Source: Allacma fusca
Taxonomy: Eukaryota; Arthropoda; Collembola; Symphypleona; Sminthuridae
Direction of reading: 5' to 3'
DNA length: 64,000 bases
Assembly: GCA_947179485.1 (NCBI GenBank)
Contig: OX359249.1
Coordinates: 51,037,402-51,101,401, forward strand
The notes beneath the pieces are model-generated. The model was not told the origin of the DNA. It was given only the letters and a program-made list of their open reading frames with translations, and did no database searches. Position 1 is the first letter of the stretch. Every line of letters begins with the position of its first letter. Of this stretch, positions 24,000 through 38,200 are shown one piece after another. A program made the position numbers and the translations under genes.

Positions 24000-24365
24000 T
24001 CAAAAACTTTTGCCCGTCCCAACCCATAGGGGACGGTAAAAAATATTCCATTACCCCATTTTGTAGTAAATTTTCACCAGGTTTTTCAAAATTTATTCCA
24101 TACCCTTAGCTCAAAAACTCGATCCAGGGCTCGAGGAAGTGGAACAATGTTAGGATTTTTTTCAGAAAACCCGCATTTAAAAAAAATGTTCACTCAAATT
24201 TTAAAATTTGTCAAAAACATTGATTCTTATTTGTAACAAATTTAAAGGTTTTTCGAGCAAGCACAATATGAGATCACTGCTTTAAATAGTTTAGTGAGAG
24301 GGAGCAAAAGAATTCGATTAGTTCTAATCGAATCAGAGGCCTGTGTTCCACTTCCTCGAACAATG
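24000..24365 (+). repeat. Dispersed repeat family 'ATTAGGATTTTT', copy 1
   Basis: Aligns by eye along about 300 bases with 36025-36330. Shared landmarks in order are AAAAAATATT, CCCATTTTGTAG/CTCATTCTTTAG, the GGAACAATGTTAGGATTTTT type, ACTCAAATTTTAAAATTG, and AACAAATTTAAAGG. Weaker relatives lie at 32215-32455, 32740-33230 and 59560-59700. Non-coding. Confidence 0.65.
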
Positions 24366-25849
24366 TATCCAGAGTTTATGAGGTACGGGGATGGAACAAG
24401 TGTTGAAAGTCTATAAGAGACCGTTTTCCCCCTTCTTTGGGCTAGGGAGTAGACAAATGTTTTGAGTCCCCCACAGACATGAATAGCTTATGTATGTTTC
24501 TAAATTAATCTTGTTTTCTTTCAGGACAAAAATGTTTGATGAGCCTGACTTGAAATTTGGAGTGAGAATTTGAGAAAGTGGATACAACATATGGACGAGG
24601 ATGGGAGTTAGCAACTTGTTCCTATGAGACTTATTCATGCTGAAGCCTCGGCCAAAGGAGTGTTGGAAGACAGGGACAGCGAGAAGATGCGAGGACTATA
24701 GGACAGAGCAAAAATTCATGAGTTGAGACTTGGGTAAGAGCTTGATGAGTTCAGCGTGAGACGAAGGTGGGAAGTGTTAGTTTTTGAAAGAAATCCTTCC
24801 TTGGATATTGACTGAGACGCACTTACAATTAGTAGTCCTTGTAAAGGCTGACTTCTGAATTGTATACTAATTAAGTCAAGTGGTGGATGAGTTGCAGTCC
24901 CACAGTATTAGAGGAGTCGACAAGCCAGATGCTCAAGAATTGCTGGCCGGCATAAAGATAGAATCTTGTGGTCAACCGAAGGTGAATCCTTTTCTCACGT
25001 TACGCACAACTTGTTCACCGCATATGTTGATTGCTACTCATCGCATCGATTTTTGTCCATACCACACTGCCACTCTATTAGTAAGGAGGCATCAGGTCTT
25101 AATGCGTCCCTTGTGTCGTCCTCTCTGAAATCCCTATTATAATAAATGGTGCCCCTGTGTGTACTATGCTGTCTGACTGTTGAACGGGTCCCATTATTTC
25201 ATAAGTGAAGTACTGAAAAGATTTTTTTTTAAAACGTAACCAAACGAAATACCTCAATTTTAAATTGAAATTAATTATATTAGCATCAGAAATGATTGTA
25301 CTCAGCACGGATGCGTTTGAGGGGTGAACCGAGGCCTCAATATCTTGCTATCTGCATGTCTGTTGGAACGGTTTTCTACCAAACACTTATTGTCAGTAAG
25401 GACTCCCAGATAAGCAATATTTAGTGTTAGTAACCACCGAACCCATCCTTGATAGACCGAGAGTAGCGTTGTAGAAGTACTGACATACATATGTGAGTTT
25501 GTGCATTTTATTACACAGTGCACAGAATTTTATATTCGGCACATTCCGCTTTATTGCCTTGACACAGCACTACATGCCTCTTGCAAGGAATCATACACTG
25601 AAGCACGTTACCGTAGATCCGTATGTTTGTTTGTGCTTGTATGTATGTCCCAAACCCAACATTGTAAATTCCCCGCGCCCCGCTACTGGAACCTACACGC
25701 CAGACTTACAATTAGCCAAACATTAAGCTGTCTCAGGGCTCAGCGCCTATCTCATTTAACTTCCGTGCTTTTTCCTTCACCACTTACAGTCAAGGGAACT
25801 TTTCCCGGGTCCTGCTTAGCGGGGCCGTCTGTCTAATTATACTACAGAT
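24366..25849. other. Spacer, no gene seen
   Basis: Short ORFs on both strands without family features. Near 25790-25830, a CCTGCTTAGCGGGG segment resembles GCTTAGCGGG at about 55950 and, inverted, CCCCGCTAAGCAGG at about 20718. Confidence 0.4.
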
Positions 25850-25990
25850 AAGCACATCATTCTTTTTCTAGCGATATAAGTATAAAATAAGAAGTAAGTT
25901 GCCCTTTGATTTTGAAGGAAGTCGGGTCAATCGTTTGACCTGAGAAAACCACGTATAAACTCGGACAAGTACATACATGCCGTTGGCTAA
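25850..25990 (+). mobile_element. Fragment of family 'GCGAAGCG', copy D
   Basis: GTCGGGTCAATCGTTTGACC and the bases around it match the shared interior block of copies A-C. GAACGAAGCGAAGCTTAAAA at about 26429 may be a detached end. Confidence 0.55.
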
Positions 25991-26519
25991 ATTACCTAAC
26001 CCGCTATAATGTACTCTAAATAGGATAAAGGACGGCTATATAGTGCACCGTTGAAAGCTCTAAAAGGAAAACCGGTCGGAAGTTCCCGGCCCTCCTCCGA
26101 TCCCTGGAGTGGCTTGTATACTCTACTGCATGAGGGAAATATGAGACCTTACCACTTCAGAGTTTCCAGTAGAGGCGCTTTACCTGGTCCTCATTCCGTG
26201 CCTTGTGTCATTAAGCTGTTTACCTATAGTCTAGTGAACGATATGTAAGAAAGAGGCAGAGTTGTATTTAGGGTTCACCCACAACTACAAACTGCTAAAC
26301 TACGGGCTAATTGCAGATGGAATGGGGTAAGCATAGTCAGTCAGGGAAAGTAATGCACAATTTTGAACGCGACTTTTTTGATAAATATTAGTATGATGCG
26401 GCTGATTGCAAATAACGAATAATTTGTAGGAACGAAGCGAAGCTTAAAATCGATCAAATGCTATAATATAGTAGATGAAGAGGAAATTTGGTCTAGATGC
26501 ATTTGCGATTATAAGTGGT
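25991..26519. other. Spacer, no gene seen
   Basis: Nothing beyond the possible family end at about 26429. Confidence 0.4.
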
Positions 26520-26695
26520 GTATTTGTATGTACATGGCTTTTCGCCTTAAGGCAAAATGAAATACTGTACGTTCAAGCCTCCCTGAAAGTCAAATGGTCT
26601 ACATGCAGTTTTCACTAAAAGCAAAATGAACTACGCGCATAGTAAAACATTGATGCATGTAGACCGTATAGTAGAAATTGTGTGACAGTAGAGCA
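26520..26695. repeat. Fragment related to the palindromic element at 61460
   Basis: Shares the strings GCAGTTTTCACTAAAAGCAA, AATGGTCTACATGC and GATGCATGTAGACC, and the same inverted layout, with the element at 61460-61818. It is shorter, and its outer ends are missing. Confidence 0.65.
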
Positions 26696-27235
26696 TGTTG
26701 CTACCCTTCAATTTTAAAAACTTACGAGCTTATAATAATTATTCTCAATCGTTTGGAACTGACAAGCTTTACATTTCAGATGTAGCACTCGGAATTTCAA
26801 AATTTCACCAAAATTGGTTTGGTGGCATCGTAGATTTTGGTGATTGCAGATCCCCAATTTTCATGTCTTCCATCTGCAAACTCAATCAATCATCAACTCA
26901 AATCTGTCATTTTGACTCGAAAATTAAAAACGAACATTTTAAAAGGGATTTAACATTTCCATAAATGAGATTTTCGATTTCGAATTTTGTGAGCTGGCCG
27001 AATGTCCCTACGCGTACGAGGGGGCATGCCCTCTGGCCTAAGTTTGAGTAACAGATCGCGACGAAAATTTGAAATTCCAATTCGTTGGAAAGGAACCCTG
27101 TCCAACTTAAATATTCCAACGACACAGGAAATTTCCGCTTTCGACAGTTGTATAATAATTATCATAATATTTTATTAACAATGACTAGGCAACTTTTTTG
27201 ACCATTTTAATCAGCATTATTTCAAGGGCCATTTT
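26696..27235. other. Spacer, no gene seen
   Basis: Opposing ORFs at 26695-26964 (plus) and 26907-27165 (minus) overlap and show no domain. Confidence 0.4.
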
Positions 27236-27239
27236 TGAA

Positions 27240-27590
27240 TGTTTCTGGTCACAAGCGGTTCTGGTTTATGGTCTCAGATTTATCAATATTCGTTTCAAGT
27301 AGATACATATAATATACAAATATATTCAATTTTGTCAAAAAATGGTCCCATGGTCTCAGATGACCAAAATTGATCAGCTCCATGATCATGGATTAGTCAA
27401 TGTGGGTCAGAAGTGATTTCATGGTCACAGATTGGTCAATGTTGCTTACACGTGATTCCATGGTCAGAATGACCAGTGTTCAACACAATTACTTCTATGG
27501 TCACAGATTAGCCCATATTGGTCACAAGTAGTTTCGTGGTTGCGGATTGGCCAATGTTGATCTCAAGTGATTCCACGGTCAGTTTTGTAA
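27240..27590. repeat. Degenerate tandem repeat, period about 45-55 bases
   Basis: Repeated sequence of the form ATGGTCACAGATTGGTCAAT, then TTG, then AAGTGATTCC, visible at about 27270, 27350, 27400, 27430, 27500 and 27540 with variable spacing. Non-coding. Confidence 0.75.
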
Positions 27591-27599
27591 AGAACAATT

Positions 27600-28308
27600 T
27601 GGATTTACACGTGCATTGATTCTCGTTAATAAATTGTAATCACGAAATATATTTAGTTGTACATAATTACATATGTACATGCGAGTAATAATAAGTTATA
27701 TTTTTGGAGCCATGCATTTTTGTGTGATTTTGCTTTCATAGAATGATTGTTTGCATGGGTTTCTTATATTGCAGAAGTTATTGCTTGCTATCTAAATTTC
27801 GCAGAAAATCGCATAGGTTTTGAGGTTTAATGGGTTACTTATTATATTTAGGCGTAAAACACATTTTCTCCAAGTATTAAAAGTATATTGGAAGTATATT
27901 TAAATAAATCGGAATTGAAATTTTAAACTTGAAATAATTACAAATACATCCAGTATTACTTTTCGGATCGTATCCTTAATTTAAGGATACACCAGCCTTG
28001 AAATTCAGGTACAGTAACTCCATTTCTTTACATAAGTAATTACATATGTACTTCCGACATTTTTTCCAGTACCTCACCCTTCTCTCCTCACATAACCACA
28101 AATAGCACGAGGGCACCATATATAGTAATACGGACTTGAGAAGGACGATACAAGGGGGCTATGCTGTAAGTCCTCTTACTCACCCGACTATTTACTCTGA
28201 CTGTTTCTCTTTTAACTGCCATTATTACAAGTCTAGTAAATCCGGGAAAGTAGAAGATTCCTCTTCGCCTCATTCCGGAACTGGATCGAAGGCAAGTGCC
28301 AAAATAAT
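27600..28308 (+). other. Upstream region of the CUB/LDLa gene
   Basis: Presumed 5' UTR or promoter side of the gene. No clear TATA box or initiator can be assigned by reading. In the frame of the ATG at 28309, stops occur at 28213 and 28234-28239, with no earlier in-frame ATG after them, so 28309 is the first usable start in this exon. Confidence 0.4.
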
Positions 28309-29254
28309 ATGAATTCGCCCCAACAATCCACTTGCTCCACCTCCAGACCTCACTATAATCTCAAGAAAATATCTCTCTTGTCTGTATCGTCACTCTCGAA
28401 ATGGAAGACTGGGAAAAATCATGTTCCTTCAAGGGATTGTTCGGAAGTGAGCAGTGTGATGATGAGTAAGGACTACTCAGCAGGACTTGGGACATCCTCC
28501 GCAAATGGGTCCTCCAAGTCTACCTTGTGCTTATACCAATTGACATTCCTCACATTCATCTTCCTTACACTCTTGTTCCTGATTATCACGATTGGTGCTA
28601 GTGAGAGTGAAAGTGATGACTTTGGCTTGGAGCCAACGATGTCGCTCCCAAATCAGACGGAGAATGGAATATCCTCTCCCTCCAGTCAAACTATCTCGTT
28701 TACGACGGACAAGCTACAAGACTCAGTCGTCAGTACAACCAGTAATTCCAGTTCAAACCCAAACTCAAATCATTCCCAAGGGTTCTCAAATAACTTAACC
28801 AAAGCACAAATTGTAGGTAATATGACAGCCGATTCGACGGTCCAACAACAAATCTTTACTGCCAATCTCCTCCTTCCCTCTGAACCTTACAATGCAGGGA
28901 TTAGTGAGGAGAACCGAACCTTACTTTTTTCAATTCAAACCGCGAAAGTTGTAGAACCTCACAAGAATGAAACTTTGGAGTCATTTCTTAACTCCAACAA
29001 TCTCATGGACTTGAGACCTGAGAGGATTCCGGCTCATCGATATAATTACTCCATTGATTTCCTTTCTAAGCCACCGGATTTGAATCTTAGCAAAATAAAA
29101 TCCAAGCAAGCAATTTATAAGGATATTGAAGACCAAGATGACCAACCACCCGAACAGCTGGACTGGGCCACCAGACTCCTACGCTCTTTCGGTTTCCATC
29201 AGCCTCCCGTTACCAACCAGACTTGGGGTGACCAAAGCCGACGAAGGAATGCAG
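28309..29254 (+). CDS. Exon 1: signal segment and Ser/Thr/Asn-rich ectodomain
   Basis: Encodes residues 1-315. A long hydrophilic head (1-72) precedes a 25-residue hydrophobic run ([20 protein letters not shown] and on) ending IGASES, which could be cleaved as a signal peptide. The head is unusually long for one; Met51/Met52 would give a normal head of about 20 residues and may be the true start. The rest has about ten NxS/T sites and no domain. The donor is GCAG/GTGCAT at 29254; reading through it hits a stop 24 bases on. Confidence 0.8.
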
Positions 29255-32200
29255 GTGCATTTTCAACTACCCTATGAATATCTGTAGAACCTTCCTTATC
29301 ATATTTTTCTTAATCTTTCCGCTTTTTATGTTCAAAATATTTGTACAACTCTTCTTTCTTGTACTTACAACCAAGTGTACAGCATCCAAACTTTCAGTTG
29401 TCATTTATCAAGTGAAGTAATTAATTACGTAAACATTAGTCGTCAAATTTTGAACTTACATATTAAATCCCAAGAGGGTGGTAATTATGACAGTCTAATA
29501 ACATACGTGGGGGTGTATTTGTGTCTGTGATCAATTAAAAGCATCGCTGTCAACCAAACGTTTCATTCACAGATAAGTAACGGTCGTTGCAACTTTACTA
29601 GGACTTTCGTTAGAATGGGCAATTTGTTCGACCTTCAAAAAATTTATTTCCCTACTATTATATGATTTAGCTAATGTATGAAATAGCCCAAGTATATAAA
29701 TCCAGTAGTACTAAGAGTAGAATCAAGTCCAATACCTCGTTTGAACCGTCATGGTGACCCGGAATCTAACTTTGAGTTCAATATTCCGGTTTTCAAAATT
29801 TTGACAGTGAAATTTTGAAGAGACCGTCAATTTTGACCTATTATTTCGGATCACATCCGTGATTCTTTGATGTACTTACCATAGAACCAAGTGCAATAGC
29901 TCGTCCGAACCGCCTTAGTAGCTCCGATTTACATCTCTGTCCTAATATACGGATCTTCAAAATTGTAACCGCAAAATTTAAAAAAAAAACGATTGAATTC
30001 GTTGAAAATTTGAAAAATTTTGACCTGTTTTTTTGTCATGACATTTTCTTTTGCTGAGAAGGAATCACCTGAAACCTGCCCCTCTCAGAATCGTCTTATG
30101 ACGGTTTATAAATAATTTTAATAAGTTATTATAGAGATTGTGCTATGCATCAGTGTTAAATCAAGTAAATTTTAGATTTGAACATGAATTTGACCCGAAC
30201 ATTAACCCCCAGTCTTGAACATTGTGGTTTGTCAGACATTTTCTTGAAAATTCAGGTCCAAGTATGTATACGAGTACTTGACCCGTAACTTCATCTTGGC
30301 CAAATGTGCCTGACACCCCTCCTAAATGTTAAAACAAGAAAATCTTGCCATAGAAAATGACTATATGGCGCATATAACGGACTCTCCAATCTGTGTCAGG
30401 CCTAACATACACAATACTTAAGGATAGTGCATATACCAGATATTGAGCATCGCCAAACATTTAGGGGTATTTTTTTTTATTCCCAATAAATTTTGAACAA
30501 ATTTCATGAATTCATAGAATTTCTCTACGACTGACTGAATTTACATTATATTACTACTGGGCTATATAATCAGATTGTCAAAAAGTTTACTATAAGTATA
30601 GACTCATCCCCTATCTGAACGTTTGCTTTTCGAGATAATATTTTATAGAACTCGTGCCATCTGGAAGGATACAAGGTCTTTGAACTATCTACTACTCCTC
30701 GCATTTAAGATATTATTGAAGCAGGGTCTCGAAACTTGTATTAGTTCTGTGGTTCTAAAATATTCTAATAATTGTAAGTTGGTGTAGAGAAAGTTATTAA
30801 TCCTCTTTAAGAGCATCACTCATCAGGTCCAAGCTTGATAACATGTTTTGTTCGAATATGTGTACATTTAACTAGTAATCTGTTTTGAATGTTGTACAGT
30901 AATATCTGAAATCTCGCGTTGTCCTCAGTGGAACCCGAGAAACACGCAACAGACTGCAAAGTAGTTAAAGAAACCATTCTTCGATTTACGTGGATATTCA
31001 TAAATTCTCAATTAAATTAAATTAAAATTCTTCTAAGCTTTTTAAAAAAGGGATCGTGGTTTTATATTTATGGGAGAGATAATCGTACCAACGAATATCC
31101 AAAACACCTTATTTTAAATATTTGGGTAACCAAATTCAGAGCGGATTTCTAGGCTAACTTAAAACAAGTACCTATATTCCCTGTGATGTGTCTATTAGCA
31201 TCACTCACGCCTGCTGTATAATAAGCAAACATAAGGAATTATTGTATTTAAACCGTAGCCTAGACGGTTGGGTATTGTAGGCACATTGGAGTATAAACCC
31301 CACATTACTATTATTTACTGTAATTACGTTGTGCTCAGCAATGCCAGTGGAAAGAAAAATAATTATAGATGGTGCGATTGTCTTTACATTAAAAACAAAA
31401 TGGCAAATAGAGTTACAAGTACACAGTCCAGTCCGTTGATGCTAAATTATATCCGATCCCTTGTAGCTGAGGGATAAATCAATGTCTTCATGTAATATGG
31501 GCGTTCACAGACATGATGCTCCATTGTCTCATTGTTCAGGCCGCATACATAGCTACACGTAATTACATAGCTATTAGATGATTCTTCAAGTCTTGAACAA
31601 AGTTCACTTTTGTTCAGCTGTGCACGCCCGGGGTATACGTTTGTAAGCAATTGTGCAGCAATTCCTCAATTTTTACCACTACTTCCTTACCCTTAAATGG
31701 TCTGAAACAATTTTGCCCTGCATATGGGATAATATGGGGTTTTGTTTGGCCCCTTTTTGGATGTTCGTTTTGACTATTACATATGAAAGACATATGAGTG
31801 CATCTATGTATATATGAAGTATCCAAACTAACCACCACCACTTCTATGATGTCTCTATGATTTCATTTATCAATATTTCCGCTTCCTTCAAACACTGCAC
31901 GACCTCAACGTCATCCACTTCTTTGTTGTCAATCTTAGGAAGTTGTCATGACAGCCAAGCAAGATATAAGATCAGGTTCACCCTCTGTGCACAAGAATTT
32001 AGGATGCTCATACTGTTGGCGTAAAAGTAACTTTTTCTGTCTTCCTTCTCGTCCAAAAGACTGTTTGCTCCCACCAGGGCTCGATATAACTCAATTCGGT
32101 GTTCCGTGGTCCGCATTCCTGAAAGTTTTGTTAGATCACTGTGCGTACTCTACCTCATTTGTTGTACTCAAGCTGTACTCCGAAAAAAAAATATATATTT

Positions 32201-35200
32201 TTAAAAAACCGAATATACAGGGTGTTTTAAATCCTTTCCCCCCTAGCCCAGGTAAAGGAGTAACAAAACAGTTGATTCTCCTAGTTTTTGGCGAGTTCCG
32301 TTCTAGATTTTCTGAAGTTGGCATTTTTTCATAAACATACAGATATTTGAAGAATATGAGTTTATAGCAAATTGTATGGGGATTCAATTGGATGTAATAT
32401 CGTCTTTCCAAGTCAAAATTTACCGTCTCGGAACTGACAACGTCATGCAATGTTTTGAATTGATGTAAAGACTTAATTTTATTACTGCTTCAATCTTGTT
32501 TTAATTAATTGGTTAACATAAAATCATTTTTTGACACTACAAGACTAATTACGTTAGATTCAAGAAACTATATTTCTGCGTTAAATGTTTAATTCTTCAT
32601 CAGACAAATCTAATTAATGTATGTTAAATTCAAACCAACTATAAACTCCTATCATTATAATCACTATAATTGCAGGGTTACATGACAAATTGAAACTTAA
32701 ATAAAATTACCCAATAAAATTGGCATGTACAGGTTGTCAAAAAATGCATAAAGTAAAATGCAATAAGGGAATAACTCATCAAATAATTAATTCCTCCATT
32801 GTGAAGTAAATTCTTTTCCAGATTTTTCAAAATTTTCTCATTGACCTCGTTCAATTTTTGTTGTCAGGCTGGGTTCACGGACGCAATGTTGCAGCAATAA
32901 AGAATGAAGCAATGTTAGAATTTTGTATCTTTTTGATTTTTGTTGACGGCAACACAACATTTTCACGAATATCTTTTGAAGCTCGTTTATAGGAAACTGT
33001 ATGGGCTTTCCGACGAGAATGTCAGGATCATAGATCTCTAGAATTGCCGCCACGAGCCTTTCTGATAACGCCATGTTTGCATGGCAGTTCTAACCGCCGT
33101 AAAAAAAATTTCAAAATAAATAGCTTGTAGGAACTCTGTTAGGGATTCATTTGAGTCTAATATTATCGTTCCGAGTGAATAACTACGGCTGCGGAGTCGC
33201 AGAAGATTAGACGCAGGGTTATTTACTTTTTCAAAACTTTTTTATCAGAGGTAAGAAAGTTGATCACAAGTTAAATTTGATCAAATGTACATGCGTTAAT
33301 GTTTAAAAAGAAGAACTAGTGGAAGAATCATTAGGTATAGATGAACAAATTTTAGGAGCAGTAAGGTGAAGCAAGCAATTATTAAGGGGTGACTTTTGAA
33401 GATCAAATTATTTTCAAGCCGAATATGTATCTTTATTAATAACTTGAACAAAATTCTCCAAATACGCCCATCTCATATATACGCCTACGTTGTACCTGTA
33501 TATTCAGGTCATGTGGTTCCAATCGCGAATGCAAATTCTCCCTTCCTCTTGTCCCATTTGGTATCCAGGATGGCGGATCGTAAATTTTGACGCCTCTGTT
33601 AACCTCGATCTAATTTATTATTATGGATAAAAAAGGTTTAACGTCATCGAAATAGGCCACGAAGATAAAATTGACTGGCAGAGTAGTTCCAGCAAAAGTT
33701 TTACCAGGTACAAGCTCAGACACTCCTCTTGTTAGTTTCAATGGAGTCGACGATAATGAACGTACTTCTTCTTGTAAGTCGCTTAAGGCGAATTAGAAAC
33801 TTAGGAATGATATTTTTTTCTGTACATTATATAGTAACTTGCATAGTAGTACATTGCATAGTAACTTAATATTTTTTTGTTTCAAGGAATGAACCTAAAT
33901 ATTTAAAATTATTATACGCCCTGCATACAATATTGCCTAACAAAACGTCGCATTCCTACCATTTCGAACACAGCACAAAATGAATAACTGCTCACGCAGT
34001 AAAAATACTGCGCTGCATTGGAACAGTTACAAAATTAACATTAGGCTGAATTTTAAATGTCACAAAATTAACGTTGTGTTGGATTCGAATAGTCTATATT
34101 AATTTAATATTAACATATCCTTTAATGATGCAATCCGATGCTAGTACACATTGTGGAGACAAAAACAACAATTGTTGTGTGAATTGGTACAATGCCAATT
34201 CAAATGATAGAGACTTACGCTAGTATACATGGTAGATACCTATCCTTATACTTGAGATCAATTTCATATAACTTAGCTTTTACAGGATAGATGTTGCACT
34301 AATTAGACTATAAAAAATATCCACGGCTTTATAAATTAATCCACAGCAAAAATATTTCCAGAATTAAAACTCTTATGTGTGTAAAACAGTGAATCACCAT
34401 GTTTAGGCACCGTGTATAAATCTATAGATATCACTCGAATTAGCATTTAGCTCATCCATGAGCACTTGCATAGGTCTCTACTATGTTCATTAGAGTGGGT
34501 CTCTACTATTTCATTAGCAAAGGTTTCTACTGTGTTCATTAGCATAGGTCTCTCCTATGTTCATTAGCATAGGTCTCTCCTATGTTCATTAGCATAGGTC
34601 TCTCCTATGTTCATTAGCATAGGTCTCTCCTATGTTCATTAGCATAGGTCTCTCCTATGTTCATTAGCATAGGTCTCTCCTATGTTCATTAGCATAGGTC
34701 TCTCCTATGTTCATTAGCATAGGTCTCTCCTATGTTCATTAGCATAGGTCTCTCCTATGTTCATTAGTATAGGTCTCTCCTATGTTCATTAGCATAGGAC
34801 TTTATTACATGGATTAGCATAGGACTTTATATATGGATTAGCATAGGCATTTGTAATGTGCATTAGAATAGGTCCCTACCATGTGTATCACCATAGGACG
34901 TTACTATGTGAATTAGCATGGTACTTCATTATTAGAGGGGGCATTTGACCTTGAATTGGATAGGTGGTGGCAGTTGTGGGAGTGACAGCGGCCTACCCAC
35001 GGATTTAAATACCTTCCGTTTCTATCGTCATAAGCGTACTTACAGATAATATAAACAGCACGATCTATTTGCCTAATAAGGAATTTAATATGAAAAAAAC
35101 AGAAGCTGAGGAAAGGGAAATTAAAGGAATGGAGCAGCTGAATTGGAAATAATGAGAAGAGTTATGAATTTGTGGTGTTGAATGAGAGCTTGTAATACTT

Positions 35201-38200
35201 AATACTTGTATCAAGTTTGGGGAATGAATCTTTCAAGTGGCTTGTTTTTGATCCATTCATTGATTTTCCCATTTAGTTTTGCGGAAGCACAGGGCTTGCC
35301 TCTGAAGAAAGAAATGGATGTGAAAACAGTTGTTCTTAAGGTCGATGAAGAAAAAAAGCATGTAATAGCCAGAACATTAGAAGAATGAAAAAGAACATTT
35401 CCCGGGAACTGCTGACCGTGAGGACCAAGTTACACTCACTTGAGTGTAATACAGAGCCAAAGAAATGGAAGATAATCGGACGAGATACAAAGAGTAGTAT
35501 TTATGCTAAGATAACATACTACATGGCACAGGGAATGTTGTTGGAAACATAAAATGTACTTGGATGGAAGTAGAGAGGTGTAAAGAAAGTAAAGCGAGAG
35601 TTCTTTTCCTCCCATTCATTTCTCGTCATTGGGCTTTCCTTTCTTTCTCCGGCCTCTTTGTCCGCTCTCTCGCTCCTTTCCTTAGTTCTACATATTCTTT
35701 TGGCTCATATCCATTCCATATACCATGTGACTAAAATCGTTAAGAATACGTGCGGTTTTTCGCTTGAGAGGCACACATGGTCTCATTCAACACAAAGAGC
35801 TCCCTTTCCCCCTGCACACATCCCTGAACATGGAAACAATCTATCTAAGTGTCTCTATTCAAATTGCATTTATCAGCAAACTTTCCAGTCCACCCTATAC
35901 TAGGTCCATGCAGAGACGGAGGTGGCCTAATGGGGTCGTGCAAATATAACGTTATCATTCAGGTGGGATGTCAAATATGGAAAATCTAACCATTGTAACT
36001 ATATATGTACATGGGCCAGAGAAATACGGACAACGATAAAAAATATTTGATTCCCTCATTCTTTAGCAAATTTGTTTCACCCCCGTAGCCCAAACGCTCT
36101 GGATACAGAGCTCAGAGAAATAGAACAAAGTTAGGATTTTTATTGGTAGAAACGGGAAGTTTGAAAGGTTTTGAATTTCTACTCAAATTTTAAAATTGTA
36201 CACAAAATAAAATTTGACGCATAATAGTAGCAAATTTAAAGGGCTTTCAAATGAACACAACAAGATATCACCGTTTGAAATGTTTATACACAGGATGTAA
36301 AAGAGTGAAGCAAGATTTAGCAACAAAATGATAAATCAACTCCCTAAAAATAAAAATTGAAAATTAGGTTATTAAAATGAAATTGTGCAAGCATTTCAGT
36401 TTTTTTACGGATTTGGAATTCAATAATATTATTATTATTACTTATTCCCACACATTTCAAAAAAATAATATATCTTTCGAGGCTAATTCTTTTATGAGCT
36501 TTGCGGGGAGTACCTGATAGGTCTTTACAGAGAGACATGCATGATGCATGCATGAGCATTTTACTTAATTTTACAATATATTGGAACAAAGCTTGAAGAA
36601 ATTAAGTCTGAGGAACTCTCGAAGGTGGAGAATTCTGAACTTGTCATTGTCTCATGGTAAAACCGATCATTTAAAAAATCATTCAAAACACTTGGCTCTT
36701 AGTACATGGTTTAGAATTAATAAATCTATCTATCTAGTACATGTTTTAGGGAATTATTCGAGTCTAATATGAACAGTCCAATTCAAAATTTGTGACCGCG
36801 GGATCCGGAAGTGTAACGCACGGTTTTTAATCCTTTCAAGACATATCTTCAGAAGCAATATATGTTTGCATTAATTAACCGTTACATAACATTTTGGGGC
36901 GCGTCGTTCCCATGAAGGGAAACAGAATCATTGAGTGTAGAAATTTTAAACCCTTTATGTAATTCGCACGCGTGAAGGATAGCGTTAGTAGTTGGTGATG
37001 ATCTGCGCAAGGGCTAACTCATCGGTTAACAAAGGTAGTATGTGCTTCGAAAATCTACGGAAATGTAATAATATTAAATTTGAGCAGCCCTAGCCCTAAC
37101 TGCACTGATCAATACAAATCTATAATCGGGGAGCAATTGAAGAACTTCATGCCAAACGGCGACATAGGGAATAACGAATAACAGCCTAATATTCATTGGT
37201 CTGGCATAAATTTCGACAAGACCATTTCAATAGGTTTAACATTTTGTCCAGACCAGTTTTGGTCCGAACCGGAACACTCATAGCATTATTATGAGCAATC
37301 TGGAAAGTGAAGGTCAAAATTTCCGGGAAGGGCAGCAGGAAACAATGCTCCAAAACAGTGATGTACTGGAACAATCATATTTATTTTATTGATGAGCCTA
37401 AGATGCTATTTCTAATCATCACGTACATAATTATATGTTTATAACAAGTAGAATGTTTCAATTTCTTCTGAACCACAGCATTTTATGGACTATCTGTAAT
37501 ATAGAAAATTTTATAGCAATTTTAGTAGCAAAAGTTCAGTCAAACATTAACTTTATTCCTGAAAAAAGGGACACTTGCTCAGCCTGTCCTCCGTGTGCCC
37601 ACTACTCCCGAATGCATCTACGCCATATATGCATCGGGTTGAGGTTTGTATCCCGTCGGCAGAAACATTTTGCAATGGAAAGGAAGAATAACAGGAGAGA
37701 AAAAATCAGCAGGATGTGAGAACCAATAGAAGGAAAAGTATGCGTCAGAGGAGAATAAGATGAACGGCAAGAAACGAGAAAAAATACTGTCCATTTCCCT
37801 TTTTTTACCTTTGCTTGGAAATCATGATATATTTTCAAGTGACAGCTTTCAAGTGAAATTCAAAGCAGAAGAATAACTTTGCTTTCCTTCCGTTCAGTAT
37901 ACTTTAATAGTGAGATGTTCCCCATGTCACACTTTTATCTTGAGGAAATTAAAGAGGTCACGTGTAAAAATATATTAATAATATATATCTCCGGCAGATG
38001 GCGAAGTCTCTAGATGTTGAACTACAGTTCTAAGGTCGGTGTTATCCAAGTCGACTTTAAAACCCCATATGAGCCCAATTATCCATGCCCAATTTAAATC
38101 ATCATGACAATAGTTTTAATTATTAATAATGCTTTTCATAATCTAAACGTTCTTACACACAGTAAATTATATACACTCTCAGAGCTGCGCATGGGTGAAA

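Noticed and set aside
31948-32334. 128-codon plus-strand ORF in intron 1
   Set aside because: Its C-terminal third lies in a dispersed repeat, and splice phases of the host gene do not need it.
34468-34930. CRISPR-like look of regular 25-base repeats
   Set aside because: Units are contiguous with no spacers, and the context is a eukaryotic intron.
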